DNA of 64,000 nt from Hygrophila difformis (lineage: Eukaryota; Streptophyta; Magnoliopsida; Lamiales; Acanthaceae): positions 39,840,191 to 39,904,190 of the forward strand of contig JAOANR010000013.1 in the NCBI GenBank assembly GCA_030278955.1, given 5' to 3'. A model generated the notes under the pieces. The model saw nothing but the letters and a program-made list of their open reading frames with translations. It was not told the origin of the DNA and ran no database searches. Below are positions 36,437 to 47,746 of the stretch, piece by piece. A program made the translations under genes and the position numbers. The stretch's first letter is position 1. Every line of letters begins with the position of its first letter.

Positions 36437-36882
36437 GGGGCCCATCTGAATGAGCTTTTAAAAAAGCAAAAGCCAAAAATAAAAGTAGAAGTGGAAACCA
36501 AAAGCAGAAACAACAACTTTTGTATTTGGATGAAATTTTTGAAAAATAGTTATTTTTCAAAAGTGTGTTTGGTTGTGTAAAAATGAAAAGTGCTTTTGAA
36601 TATTATAATTATAAAAAAAGACATACTACTTATATGTGAATAGTATATATTTATGGTGTATTTAAATAAATTAGTGGAAGCATTTAAGATTTTGTACACA
36701 TTCCTATGTTCTTTTGATTTTTGTTTTTGGAAGAAGCGCCTTTTAAGAAGCACTTATTTAACTTTTCGAGATGTTTTTGTATTTTTTTTAAAAGCTCATC
36801 CAAACAACATTTTCTTACCAAAAGTGATTTTAATAGAAATAAAAACCAAAAACACTTAATCAAAGGCCCATCCAAATATTCC
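36437..36882. mobile_element. Tourist-like MITE, degenerate copy
   Basis: Interior matches the copies at 38651-39095 and 44060-44486 (AAAAGC-rich arms, 'gtgtttgg', 'gcttttcga'-like segment). The ends GGGGCCCATCTGAATGAG and CATCCAAATATTCC are mutated, and no clear TTA/TAA duplication remains. Confidence 0.6.
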
Positions 36883-37100
36883 TGGAATCTCATTTATCAC
36901 GTGGATTTCTTCTGATTAATGTTCCGTACATGCCGCTAAAGTTTGGTCCCCTCTTCACAACTTGTGACCACCTGCCCACCACAAATGCCCCAATTACTAG
37001 TAGACAATATATTCATAAATACTTGCCGCTAGAGTTTGACCCGCAAAAGTGGGAAAAAAAACGTTGGAAGTGCAGCATAATGAAGAGTAGATAAATGTTA

Positions 37101-37358
37101 CTCACGTCCCATTAAAATCGACCCCTTTTGACTTTTGACACTGTTCATTGTTTAACTTTGATTCAATTTTATTGTATTGATACAAGAAGAGAAAAATAGT
37201 CAAGTGCAGTCTTGTTAGAATCGTCTAAATGTATAGATTTAAAATATACATTTTATATAATTTTTACTTATACCGATTTTGAGATATAAAGCGTTTAACA
37301 ATTGCATTGAATTTTTGTGTAGAAGAGAAAGTGACAACTTTTAATGGGATGGAGGGAG
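37101..37358. mobile_element. Stowaway-like MITE (258 bp)
   Basis: Ends CTCACGTCCCATTAAAA and, reversed, CTCCCTCCATCCCATTAAAA; TA on both sides. Same length class as the pair at 16.2-16.7 kb. Confidence 0.8.
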
Positions 37359-37425
37359 TACTATGTCTTATGGATTAAAAATTTTATCACAAAACTGTAC
37401 TTCCACATTCATAAATACTAGTATA

Positions 37426-37715
37426 GTAGCACCTCCAGGCTCCATGGCTCCATCTTTCTCAAAATATAATACTAGTATTGATCTCAGGCACAAATGTCCA
37501 TATACATTTTCAATAATTAATAATTTAAAATTATGTGTAATTAAAAATTATAAAAATTAATAGTCTTCTAAAAGTTTAAATGAATCTAACAAGATCACAT
37601 CTGATTATGTTTTTTCTTTTAAAATTATGGTAAAAATTTGAGACAAAAGTTAAATTATGAATATTGCTTATTCACAAAAAAATATCAATATTGCAATATG
37701 AAAAAGACGGAGAAT
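37426..37715. repeat. Possible degenerate Stowaway-like sequence
   Basis: Interior words typical of the family here ('atgaatctaacaagatca', 'gattatgttttt') and an end 'aaagacggaga' are present, but terminal repeats are not convincing. Confidence 0.3.
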
Positions 37716-37816
37716 ATTATAAGAATTACTCAAGATATCACATAATCATTTTTACATCAGAAAATACTCCTCATCAGTCATTACTGTCTGTAGCCTGTAG
37801 GGGCAGTAGTCTGCAT

Positions 37817-38344
37817 CATAGTTGTTAAGATCCCGATCCTGATCTTAGAATCTTACGATTTTACGATCACACCTCTCTAAAACGATCCCGATCCTTGTAG
37901 GATCTTAAAATTCGTAAGATCTCGATGTAGAATGTTACGATCTTATGGTCATACTCCCTCAAACGCTTCTACGATCTTACGATCTTACCCTCTTAAACGC
38001 ATAAAATTTTTCTAGTATTTTATGATTTGGGATCAAAATAACTTGTTTATTTTAATTTTAAACTTAAGAGCTTGTATTCCTTATGTATGATGTGTAAAAA
38101 AACATAATATGTATGTATGTGGAAATATTTTATGTTTAATTGTAATATTTTTATACTGTATTGTATTAATTAACTTACAAGATTCATAAACACACAAAAT
38201 AATGCTTTTACTTGTTAGTATGCATAATTGAGTTTATTCATTATTGCAATTTCATAAGATCTTAGGATCCCGATTCGATCCTACGATCCCGATCTGGCAA
38301 AGAGAAAAACGATCCCATATAGGATCCCGATCTTAACAACCTTG
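37817..38344. mobile_element. hAT-like MITE rich in GATC (528 bp)
   Basis: Terminal repeats CATAGTTGTTAAGATC and, reversed, CAAGGTTGTTAAGATC. Target duplication GTCTGCAT at 37809-37816 and 38345-38352 (8 bp, as for hAT). Both ends consist of dense 'cgatcctacgatcccgatc'-type words; the middle is plain AT-rich DNA. Confidence 0.8.
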
Positions 38345-38469
38345 GTCTGCATAGTAACAGATCTCTTGGAGTATTATATTTATTGTTTTTTCTTCTATTT
38401 TTTCTTGTATGACAGTATTTTTTTAGATATTTTTTTAATTCTATTTTTTGTCTTATCGCAACAAAAAGA

Positions 38470-38635
38470 TAGTGGGTTAGTATATGTTTTTGCACATTTG
38501 ACCCAAGATTAATCCCTCGAATATCTGCATGTACAATTAAAGGCGCCTCTTCCAAAGCAGTTTTTTGCATACACAAGGCTCGAACTCGAGATATTGCGTA
38601 AGCGATTAGAGCCTCAATCCAATCAAGCCAATTGC
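38470..38635 (-). mobile_element. tRNA-derived SINE, older copy
   Basis: On the minus strand it has an A-box-like TGGCTTGATTGG and a B-box-like GAGTTCGAGCC, and aligns along its length with the SINE at 54626-54802. The tail side is eroded. Confidence 0.5.
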
Positions 38636-38650
38636 TGTTGGTGTGGATTA

Positions 38651-39095
38651 GAGCCTGTTTGGATTAGTTTTTGAAAAAAGCAGAAACAGAAGTAAAAGCT
38701 AAAAGCAGAAGCATGTGTAACTTTTGTGTTTGGATGAAATGTTTGAAAAATAGTTTTTTTCAAATGTGTGTTTGGATGTGTAAAAGTGAAAATTGCTTTT
38801 AAAATGTGTAAATTACCAAAAGGATATGCACCTTATATAGGATAATATATATTTATATTGTAATTTAAATAAATTAGTAGGGGCATTTATGACTCTGCAC
38901 ACATTATTAGATGCGTTTGGCTTCTGCTTTTTGGAGAAGCACCCCTGGGCTTGCTTCTCCCAGAAGCACTTTTGCAGCTTTTCGATATGCTTTTGCTTTA
39001 TTAAAAAGCCAAAACAAACACTATTTTTTCATCAAAAGTGCTTTTGGCTGAAGTAAAAGCGAAAAACACCTAAAAAAGACCATTCCAAACGCCCC
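38651..39095. mobile_element. Tourist-like MITE (445 bp)
   Basis: Ends GAGCCTGTTTGGATT and, reversed, GGGGCGTTTGGAATG. TTA at 38648-38650 and 39096-39098 fits the PIF/Harbinger 3-bp target duplication. Confidence 0.8.
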
Positions 39096-39141
39096 TTAGT
39101 ACGTTTTGAGTATCACTAAAAAAAAATATCTAAATTTTGCG

Positions 39142-39296
39142 GGGATTGGGACTTAGCCCAAGTGGTTAAGCCCCTGGCTCTCAACCTTTAGGTTGAGGGT
39201 TCGATTCCTACCCGGCCCCTATCCCTCCCCTTTTCCCCTTTCTAATTGTGTGGCATTGGCCCCCACCACTTCTTTAGCCTGTATAGGCTGTTCCGC
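39142..39296 (+). mobile_element. tRNA-derived SINE with long target duplication
   Basis: Pol III A box TAGCCCAAGTGG and B box GGTTCGATTCC are both intact, followed by a C/T-rich body and a run of A. A 23-bp direct repeat containing 'aatatctaaattttgcg' flanks it (39119-39141 and 39297-39319), which proves retroposition. It looks like a tRNA gene at first sight but lacks a full cloverleaf and has this SINE context. Confidence 0.88.
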
Positions 39297-39319
39297 AAAA
39301 AAAATATCTAAATTTTGCG

Positions 39320-39689
39320 TGATGCTTTTATCAATATCTAGTAAGTAACCCGTTGAGACTCGACGGACATAATTATATATTTTATATAATATATACTTAG
39401 ATTATATAAAATAATAGTAAATTATATTTTGAATAATGAAAATTGTGTAATAATTTTATATATATTCGAAAGAGATATTGTATATGATAATATAATTTAA
39501 TTAATTTTAAAACTAACAAAGAAATCATATTATACCGTCTTCTTTAACTTCTGTGGCTTGTCCGATACAAACCTAACAGATCAATAAAATAATTATTAAA
39601 ATAATATTTTTATTTAATTTGAAATTTAAATTAAAATAAAATAAAATAAAATATAAGTATTAGCATAATATGAAAAATTCTTTCACAAT
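39320..39689. other. AT-rich DNA left of the helicase relic
   Basis: No gene. On the minus strand, CCGTCGAGTCTCAACGG followed by TTACTTACTAG (ending at 39338) resembles a Helitron 3' end, but the next base is A rather than T. Confidence 0.3.
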
Positions 39690-41760
39690 TTGCTGAAAAT
39701 TTCATTGCTGAAAATCTCATTGGTAGGGAGGGGCTAGTATAGCACTATATTAAAAATGTCTGAATTTGAAATGGTGCAGTTTATATTTGTATATGTACTC
39801 TAAAAAATTGCCGCTGTAGGATCACCCGTAGAGTTTATATAAGAATATCATTCCGAAATGTCACATCTGATCGTACATCTCCAAAATCATTTCCGGCTTT
39901 ACCATCACCTACATCAAGTATCCATTTAGCAAATTTTATGTCATATATAAATTTTATTGTAAACAACGGTTCTTTTGGCATCTTGAGTTAATCATTTTTA
40001 ATGCATATTAATAATTTGAGCCACATCTTGCTAGTGACACGAAATATTGCAAAATAACTGTTCATGACTAAAAACTGATTTTGGAATATAAATTCTAGAA
40101 TTCTTTGAAGATTGATATTGACTTTTGTTTATAATCATAGCAAAACAAATTGTGAGTGAAAATTTTCTCATCTGAAATCAAATGGGAATTTGGTTAAATC
40201 AGATAGGCTCATAATCATTCTATCATTCAATAATTTTCTACTTGCATGGTTTTCCAAAATTTAGTTTAACCTCAATTATATGGTTCCACAACTTGGTAAC
40301 TATCAACCTACTTTCATTGCATAATTTATTTGATGGATCTATATTCCTAAGAATCATGATTATGCAACTCTCATTCAACTATATTTCATGATTCGATAAT
40401 CCAGAATAATTGATCGTATTTAGATAGTCAAGTAAAAGTAAGTCATTGGCATTATCTATACTTTCATTCTCGTGACAAATATTGTTAGAACTAATATACA
40501 TGTACATTTTCATTTGTAGACATACGTTTCATGATGTAATGATTGATCGTATCAATAATCTCATTGGTAGGAGTTAGTATAACACTATCTTTAAAAATAT
40601 TTGGATTTGAAGAGGTGCAATTTATATTTGTATAAGTACTTTCAATAATTGCCGCTATAGAATCTCCCGTAGAGTTTATAAAATTATCATCTGGAAATAT
40701 CACATCTAATTGTACATTTCCAAAATCAACACCAGCTTTATCAATTACCATCACCTACATGAAGTATTCATTGGGCAAATTTCGGCCATATATAACTTTC
40801 ATTATAAATAACATTTCTTGTAGTATCTTGAGTTAATTCATTTTAATTATATATTAATACTCCGAGTCCCCTCTTTCAAGCAAGCAATGCCAAGCCAGGC
40901 GCCTAATTAGAAAACTGGAGCATATAAACATCGAAGATATCTATACTATTGGTGCTCTTACTAAAGAAATTGATACCTTCATTCACTCTCTTAAGGCATA
41001 GAAAGAATGAGCTATCTTAGGATTTCGATCTGTCTTAGGAAGGCTCTCTGGCTGTTGAGCGACATAAAATAGAACATAGAAGACATAGGAAAAGCGACCA
41101 ATTCGATGTTTACCCTATAAAGTAAGTCATATGAAACACGAGATATTGTAACATATCACTGACATGTGTAAAAACTAATTTTTAAAAATAGAGTCCAACC
41201 TTCTTTAAAGATTAACATTAACTTTTTCAATAGTCATGGTAAAATAAACTGTGAGTGGGAATTTTTTCACCTAAAATCGAATGAGGAATTTGGTTAATTC
41301 AGACGGACTCATAATCATTTTACCAATCTAGAATTTTCATCTCAAAGAATGAGCTTCGTTTTAATGAGAAGAGATGTTAAATAATTTGTTGGAGTATAGT
41401 TTTTTTTTTCCCCATGTAGAATTCTCGTCACAATCTAGTGGAATACTAAATCCAGAATGTGCAGTTCTACCCATTGGAAGAAGTAGGGTGCTATTTCACT
41501 GGATCCTATAGGCAACACAATATCACAACTCCCACGAAGGGCTAAACATAATGTTTTCTAGATAAGTTATCGATAAATGCCTTTTCAATTCCACCACGTA
41601 GAGAAAAGAGAATAAACCCTCATTACTATCAACTACAGATATTATTTTATTATAAATATTCTTCTGCTCATCAATCAACAAAGGTAATAGCTTTTTATGA
41701 TCCGCCTTCATTTATTCATTGTTAATATGTTTCTTCTAGTATCAATAGATTATTTATTTA
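39690..41760 (-). pseudogene. Helitron helicase relic, copy 1
   Basis: Minus-strand pieces of the PIF1-like helicase of plant Helitrons, in order: IDEQKNIYNKIISVVDSNEG (41523-41711, before Walker A), FKDSVILTPTNEIIDTINHY (within 40491-40754), then RNIDPSNKLCN, SRLIV and INKSQ in broken frames (~39990-40350). After this C-terminal part, the NSTGDP...PTNE segment occurs a second time (~39700-39970). Many stops and frameshifts. The whole segment is homologous to 56443-58330. Confidence 0.78.
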
Positions 41761-41910
41761 AGACGTTAAAATTTCATTTAATACCGGCATTCCAAAAAAA
41801 AATTTCAAACTTATAAAAGTTGCAGCAATTAGTCTTTCAATTTCTAATAAAGCTAGATTTATATTTCTTTTTTTGTCAATTGTAAAAATATGTTAAAATA
41901 TATGTTAATG

Positions 41911-43301
41911 AATTACTTCCTCTGTTTTTTTTAAGTCTTACAAGTTCCTTTTTAGGGTGTTTAGAAATAATGTTACGTTACCATATTTGGAATGTTTTGA
42001 ATGGTAATAATTTTACTAAGTATACTTAAATTATTAATTTTTTGATAGAGATAACAATTTTTTTATGCAATCAGAATGAGTTATTTCGAAATTTAGGCCA
42101 TTATTTTTCTTTTAAAATTTTGGGCCACTAAAGGATGTCAGACACAGAAAAAAGACCAAAGCGGGCCTCGGGTTGTTTAAACTGCATCCGTATGGCCCAA
42201 AAGTGAAAATCGCATTCTTCTGATTACCTATTTAAGTTTTTTTAATGTAATTAAAATAAATAATATTCATTCCATCCTATTATTTTTGTATCACTCTTCA
42301 TTTTTGGCTTTTCGAATAAAAAAAATAACCACTTAACAATAATGTGTCAAACTATATATCGAGGCCAATTGCTAAAATAATGTTGCTCAATGCCTTAGTA
42401 CTATTTTGTCAAACCAACGTGTGTCTTCCCATTGAACACCCCTCAACCAAAGGTTGAGGGTTCGATTTTCCTCTCGACCCCTTATACATTCCTCTACCCC
42501 TTTATAAGTTGAATGACTTGGGCTCTCAATAAAATAAAAATAAAATAAAAAGAATAAAAATAAAAATACAATTTCTTTTTTGAAAGAAACATTAGATATC
42601 GAATTTTTCAGTTGCTAATATATATCTTTTTGTGAAATGGCAATAGAAAAAATAAGGACTCTCCACCATAGAGAAAGTGAAACAAAATTAAAGATCATGA
42701 GGATGATGGGTCTCCGATGGGAAGGCACACATTGGTGTGACAGGGGATTATCGAGGTACTGAGCAATCTTATTTTAGCAGTTGGCCTCGAGATGTGGTTT
42801 GATACGTTGTTATTAAGTGATTTTTTTTTTTTTACTCGGGCGGACAAAAAAGGAAAGTTAAACATAAAAAATGGGATTGAATGAATGTTATTTATTTTAA
42901 TTATATAAAAAATAGAAAAAACTTAAATAGGTTATCAAAAAGAGACGATTTCCACTTTTGGGCCATAAGGAGGCTATTTGAACACCACGCGGCCCATTTG
43001 GCTCTTTTCTGGGTGCGACATCCTTGTATTGATCCAAATCTCTAAATGTAAAATTAATATCCAAAATTTTACGCCAAAAAAATTAATATCCAAAATCTGA
43101 AAATAACTCCTTCTGATGGTCTAAAAAATATTATATTTTTTTGATATTTATTAAAATAAAACTCAAAAGGAATAAAGTCAAGTGTGACTTATCTTATTGT
43201 ATTTATTTAATTATTATATTTCTTCAACTAAATAAATTTAATTAACTTAGCTTAAATCCCATGTCATTTCCTAGTGTTATACTTATTATAAAACGGATAG
43301 A
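41911..43301. mobile_element. Foldback-like insertion with long inverted arms (~1.4 kb)
   Basis: Copy 2 of the surrounding repeat (near 58400-58450) lacks this segment, giving an empty site. The arms pair: 42125-42300 ('aggatgtc', 'atggcccaaaagtg', 'acctatttaagttttttt') matches the reverse complement of 42880-43040, and outer parts match more loosely ('cagaatgagttattt' with 'cagaaggagttattt'). Ends CTTCCTCTGTTTTTTTTAAG and, reversed, GCTCTATCCGTTTTATAATA recall Stowaway ends. The loop holds a SINE fragment. Confidence 0.6.
42435..42550 (+). mobile_element. SINE fragment
   Basis: 'aggttgagggttcgatt' with B box matches the SINE at 39142-39296, followed by a similar C/T-rich body and an A-rich tail of 'aataaaa' repeats. 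The A-box half is missing. Confidence 0.6.
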
Positions 43302-43970
43302 GCATTTCTTAAAAAAAGATATAAAAATTAAATTTTCCTTCTTCATTTATTGATGGATCTATTTGCACCCCCAATAACTCTTTATACACACGATTCTTTT
43401 ATTTGTAATAAGTTTTACGAAAATAATTAATTTACTCTAAGTCAATTATCCATAGAATATGAATATCACAATTCCCTTAATAATTATAATTATTTTGTAT
43501 TATTTTTAATATAATAAAATAAATAAGGAGTATAAGATTTATATTATTTAGTATATATTTATCTACAATTAGAATGATATAATTATAAAATATATTTTTT
43601 AATAATTAGCAACTATATAATTCAATATTACTTTTAGTAAATATTCAATTGTATATTATTTTTAGGAGAAATGACATATTTTTGTGAAAATACGGCCTAT
43701 ATATACATCAATTAATATATACAAATCTTTTCCATATATTCACTAATATATCTTTTAATAATATGAATTTCATATATACACTGCGAATCCCATATAAATT
43801 TAAAATTTCAAATCTTTTAAAAACTAAAAATCTATAATGAATAATAAATAAATATAAATGCAAAAATATGAAATTAATAAATTAAAAAATGCAAAAATCT
43901 ATAAAAATTAGAAATTTGAAATGGAGACACCACATTAAATTTAGGATGGGTTGTTCACTAATGCTTTAAT
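43302..43970. repeat. 5' part of the Helitron repeat, copy 1
   Basis: AT-rich and non-coding; aligns with 58440-59735 ('ttgatggatctatttgcacc', 'gagacaccacattaaattta'). Confidence 0.6.
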
Positions 43971-44059
43971 ATATATATAGATTTCGAGGCATCGCAACAA
44001 TCAATTTTTCTTGTTGTTATATGATCTATATATTATAAAATGCCGCGTGGCACCATTAA

Positions 44060-44486
44060 GCATCCGTTTGGATTAACTTTTGAAAAAAGCAGAAGCCAAA
44101 AGTAGAAGCAGAAGTAGAAGTAAAAAGCAATAGCATGTAACTTTTGTGTTTGCATTGAATGTTTGAAAAACGATTTTTTTCTAAAAAAATATGTTTGGAT
44201 GAATAAAAACGAAAAATGCTTTTGGAATGTAGTAATTACCAAAAAGGACATGCTGCTTTATGATAATATGATATATTTATAGTGTAATTTATATTAAGTA
44301 ATGGAGGTATTTAAGTCTTTGCACATTTTACGAAGTGTTTTTGGCTTAACTTTTCGTAGGAGCACTCATTGGGCTGCTTCTCCCAAAAGCATATTTGCAG
44401 CTTTTCGATGTGTTTTTGCTTTTTCTAAAAAGCCAAACCAAACACTTTTTCTAAGCACCTTTGCAGAAGCTATTCCAAACGGCCCC
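44060..44486. mobile_element. Tourist-like MITE (427 bp)
   Basis: Ends GCATCCGTTTGGATT and, reversed, GGGGCCGTTTGGAATAG; TAA at 44057-44059 and 44487-44489. Confidence 0.8.
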
Positions 44487-44556
44487 TAACTTGGGCAAAA
44501 ATAATGTTTACACAAAATTTAGATCAATTGACTCCTTTATCATTTTAATTCCCAAA

Positions 44557-45275
44557 CTAGTATTACCCCACCCAAATGGGCGGTGATAATATGTGATAGC
44601 GATAGATAAAATATAATTTGTATAACAAAATAAATAAAATATTAAATTTATTACTAATCCGTTGATGAATACAAAATAATACACAAATGTGTCTGAATTT
44701 TATATGAAATAATTGTTATTTGCCAAAATATTTTGCCCAACAATTGTGTATATAAATAATTTACGAAGAATTAAAGATGAAATATTAATTGTTCAAATTT
44801 GGATTATTAACCCCAATATTTTAAATAATAGTGTATTATTTAAATGTATATAATATTCATCCAATATTTCACCCAAATAATGTATTTAAGTTATAAAAAA
44901 TACGAAACTACACAAATTAATTATTACAAATGATATCTTTTATTTGATGTAGATAATTGTATTAAATATAAATGCTATTTACACCTATAAAATTAAGTAT
45001 ATTATTTTTTGAAATAATTTATACAATATTTAGTAATCAACAATTTAATCAAAATTTTCAGCAGAAAATGTTTTTAAACTAAAAGATCCTAATCAAACAA
45101 AAAAATAGTTAATAAAATTACAATTAATTTTTTCTTCATTTTAGATGATTCTATTGATAGAATACATTCAAGGAAATCATAAAAAGGGAATTTCATGGAG
45201 TCTTTTAAAAATGTTTATAAAAGGAAACTTAGTGAGTTACTGTTCATAATAGCAACAATTTTAATATATTATAGA
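44557..45275 (-). mobile_element. Non-autonomous Helitron (719 bp)
   Basis: On the minus strand it starts TCTATAATATATTAAAATTG after a host A, and ends with a hairpin (CCGCCCA-TT-TGGGTGG, one G-T pair), GGGTAATA-like spacer and CTAG followed by a host T. These are the accepted Helitron signatures: TC start, 3' hairpin, CTRR end, A/T insertion site. No coding sequence inside. Confidence 0.75.
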
Positions 45276-45395
45276 TAGGTATAGTACAAATACTAATTTT
45301 CTTTGCAGATAGACACTACAGTTTCTCGGACTTTCTATTTGATCGGGTTAGTGGATCGATTGGATTCTAAGAGAAATTACATGTGGTAAAATATA

Positions 45396-45614
45396 AATCA
45401 TGTCCAATGCAGTTTTTCCATCATTAATATCTCAAAATGTGTTCAATGAAAATTTATGTAAAATATATATTACAAAACTACATGATCATACGATTCTAAC
45501 AAGACCCAACTCGACAATTTTTTTCCAAATTATACTTACAATAACATTGAGTCAAGCTGAACAAGGAACAGTGTCAAAAAGTCAAACAGGACATGTTACC
45601 TGGGACGGAGGGAG
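45396..45614. mobile_element. Stowaway-like MITE, one end missing
   Basis: Right end, reversed, reads CTCCCTCCGTCCCAGGTAAC with TA outside; interior matches the family ('acgattctaacaagac'). The left terminal repeat is lost. Confidence 0.6.
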
Positions 45615-45616
45615 TA

Positions 45617-46229
45617 TAATATAAAAATGCTTGGCCTTATGAACAATGCATTCTCATATAAAATGGCTTATGAACAGTGAAATGACTTATGAATAGTGTG
45701 GCTTGAACGGCTCAAACAGCTCATGAATAGTTGCTGTCGTACCTTTTAAATTTCAAATTTCAAATTTGCCTGGATTGGCATTGGGAAGAGGGTTTGAGGG
45801 TTTGTTTAGAGATTTTTTTTTCCAGGTACTTCTCTTCCTCAATTCAAAACTCAAACCGTCACTCTCTCCATCAATTTCTCTTTCCCAGTCCAAATTTGAA
45901 TTTTGAAATTTTATTGCTCAAAAAGAGAAGCCAAAAATTTTAAATCTCAGATTTCTCTTTACGATTCATTTGTTCAAAAAGAGAGACACAAAAGAGAGAA
46001 AAGAGAAATTCATTAGAATAGAGAAAAGCGAGATTCACGGAAAGCTCATCTGGAACGAGAAACAGAAAAAGAAATAGAAGTCGCGCTCCAAACCCTTCGC
46101 CCTCCGCCTTCCTCATTACCACTTTTGAGCACCTCTGTGTTTGTATTTGTCTGTTGCCGGTCGAGCCGCTGCCTTCGTAGAATCTGTCCACCGCGCCTAT
46201 GTCTCTCCACCGCGTCTATGTCTCTCCAT
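45617..46229. other. Unannotated DNA left of the CRM-like element
   Basis: Begins with repeated 'tgaacagtgaaatgactta' words, then C/T-rich DNA with 'ctctccaccgcgtctatgt' duplicated at about 46198-46228. A 3' LTR of the neighbouring gypsy element is expected here, but no second copy lets me define it. Confidence 0.35.
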
Positions 46230-46405
46230 CACTACTTCCGATTACTGTTCCGGCATTGACCGGCGACGATGACTTTCCGGCGAAGTTCCGGTCAGATTCC
46301 GGTGAACTTCCGGCGACAGCGACGACGGCTGTGGGGCCCTTCTTTCTGACCTTCTTATGATGTATTGATCCGTAAGTGCATCTTGATGTCTCCTTTCTCT
46401 CGGAT

Positions 46406-47602
46406 TCAGTTAGACAAGGTGGGTCCCAAATTAATGAGACCCGGGACTTTCCGGTATTCTTTTGCCTGCATCAATAGCTTTAATTTGGGCTCCTTCTTCG
46501 GCTCCAATTTATCTGCTTCCTGAAATAAAAATAAAGAAACAGAATTAATAAACTTCTTTATTCGATGCTTCGATACCGGCCCCTCGGGAAAATAGGGAAT
46601 CATGATGCCATGAGTAATGATATCCATGTCATCCTCTCTCCCTTGGGGAGGTTGATCGATCAACCGATCAGCTTCAAACTCCTCACCCGCTCATATAATG
46701 AAAGATCAGCAACATTAAAAGTAGGATGAACATTATAATGAGAAGTTAGTTCAATCCTATAAGCATTCTCGTTGATCTTTTCTAAGACTTTGAACGGCCC
46801 ATCTCCACAGGGAGCGAGTTTTCCATGTCTTTGGGCTGGGAATCTCTCATCTCGGAGATGTACCCAAACCCAATCTCCTGGCTTGAGGATCAGCTTCTTC
46901 CTGCCTCGATTGGAATACTTTGCATAGCTCTCAGCAACTTTGATTAGACTTTCGCGCACATCTTTGTGTAGGTTCTTGATCGTCGTGGCCCTGTCCCTGC
47001 CATTTAAATAAAGATGCTCACTACAAGGTAGTGGCAGAAGATCGAGAGGGGGGTCAGCAGGTAAAAATCATACACAATTTCGAAGGGTGAGACGTGTGTG
47101 GCACTATGGATGTGTCTATTATAAGCAAATTCTATGTGTGGTAGATATTCATCCCATCTTTTAGAGTTGGATGATATAATAATTCTGAGTAAGTTACCCA
47201 GTCCCCTGTTGATCGCCTCCGTTTGACCATCAGTCTGAGGATGGTATGAAGTCGAGAATATTAGTTGTGTCCCCATCTCTCTCTAAAATCCCTTCAGAAA
47301 TAGCTCATGAATTTTGTGTCCCGATCCGACGCAATTGTTTTTGGTACTCCGTGAAGACGTACCACTTCCCTGAAGAACAGTTTGGCTATATGCCGGGCAT
47401 CATTGGCCGTTGCACATGGAATGAAGTGTGTCATCTTGGAAAATCGATCTACCATTACAAAAATTGAATATTTGGCTCTTGCAGTCCGTGGTAGTCCCAG
47501 TACAAAGTCCATTGATATGTCCAGCCAGGGTCCTTCTGGCACATGAAGAGCTTGATACAGGCCATGGGGCTTCACTGTTGACTTGGCCTTCAGACAAACC
47601 AA
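46406..47602 (-). pseudogene. Integrase and C-terminal tail of the CRM-like element
   Basis: The core carries [13 protein letters not shown] (first Asp), IASDRDTKF (second Asp) and, in the next frame, HPQTDGQTEAINR (Glu). The C-terminal GPY/F-type module reads GDGPFKVLEKINENAYRIEL and HPTFNVADLSLYE. A tail with EGPVSKHRIKKF follows to the stop at 46406. Frame changes occur near 47285, 46980 and 46660. Confidence 0.85.
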
Positions 47603-47746
47603 GAACTTAGCAATGTAATCAACAACCTATTTCTGCATTCCCGGCCATTAGAATCTCTCAGAAAGTACTCCCATAGTTGCATGTTTCCCGAAATGGCCCA
47701 TGGGGTTTCCCCCGCGAGCTTCTTGGATCAGCAACTCCCTAATGGA

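Noticed and set aside
39142..39225. Apparent tRNA gene (A and B boxes)
   Set aside because: Flanked by a 23-bp target duplication and ending in an A run; it is a SINE.
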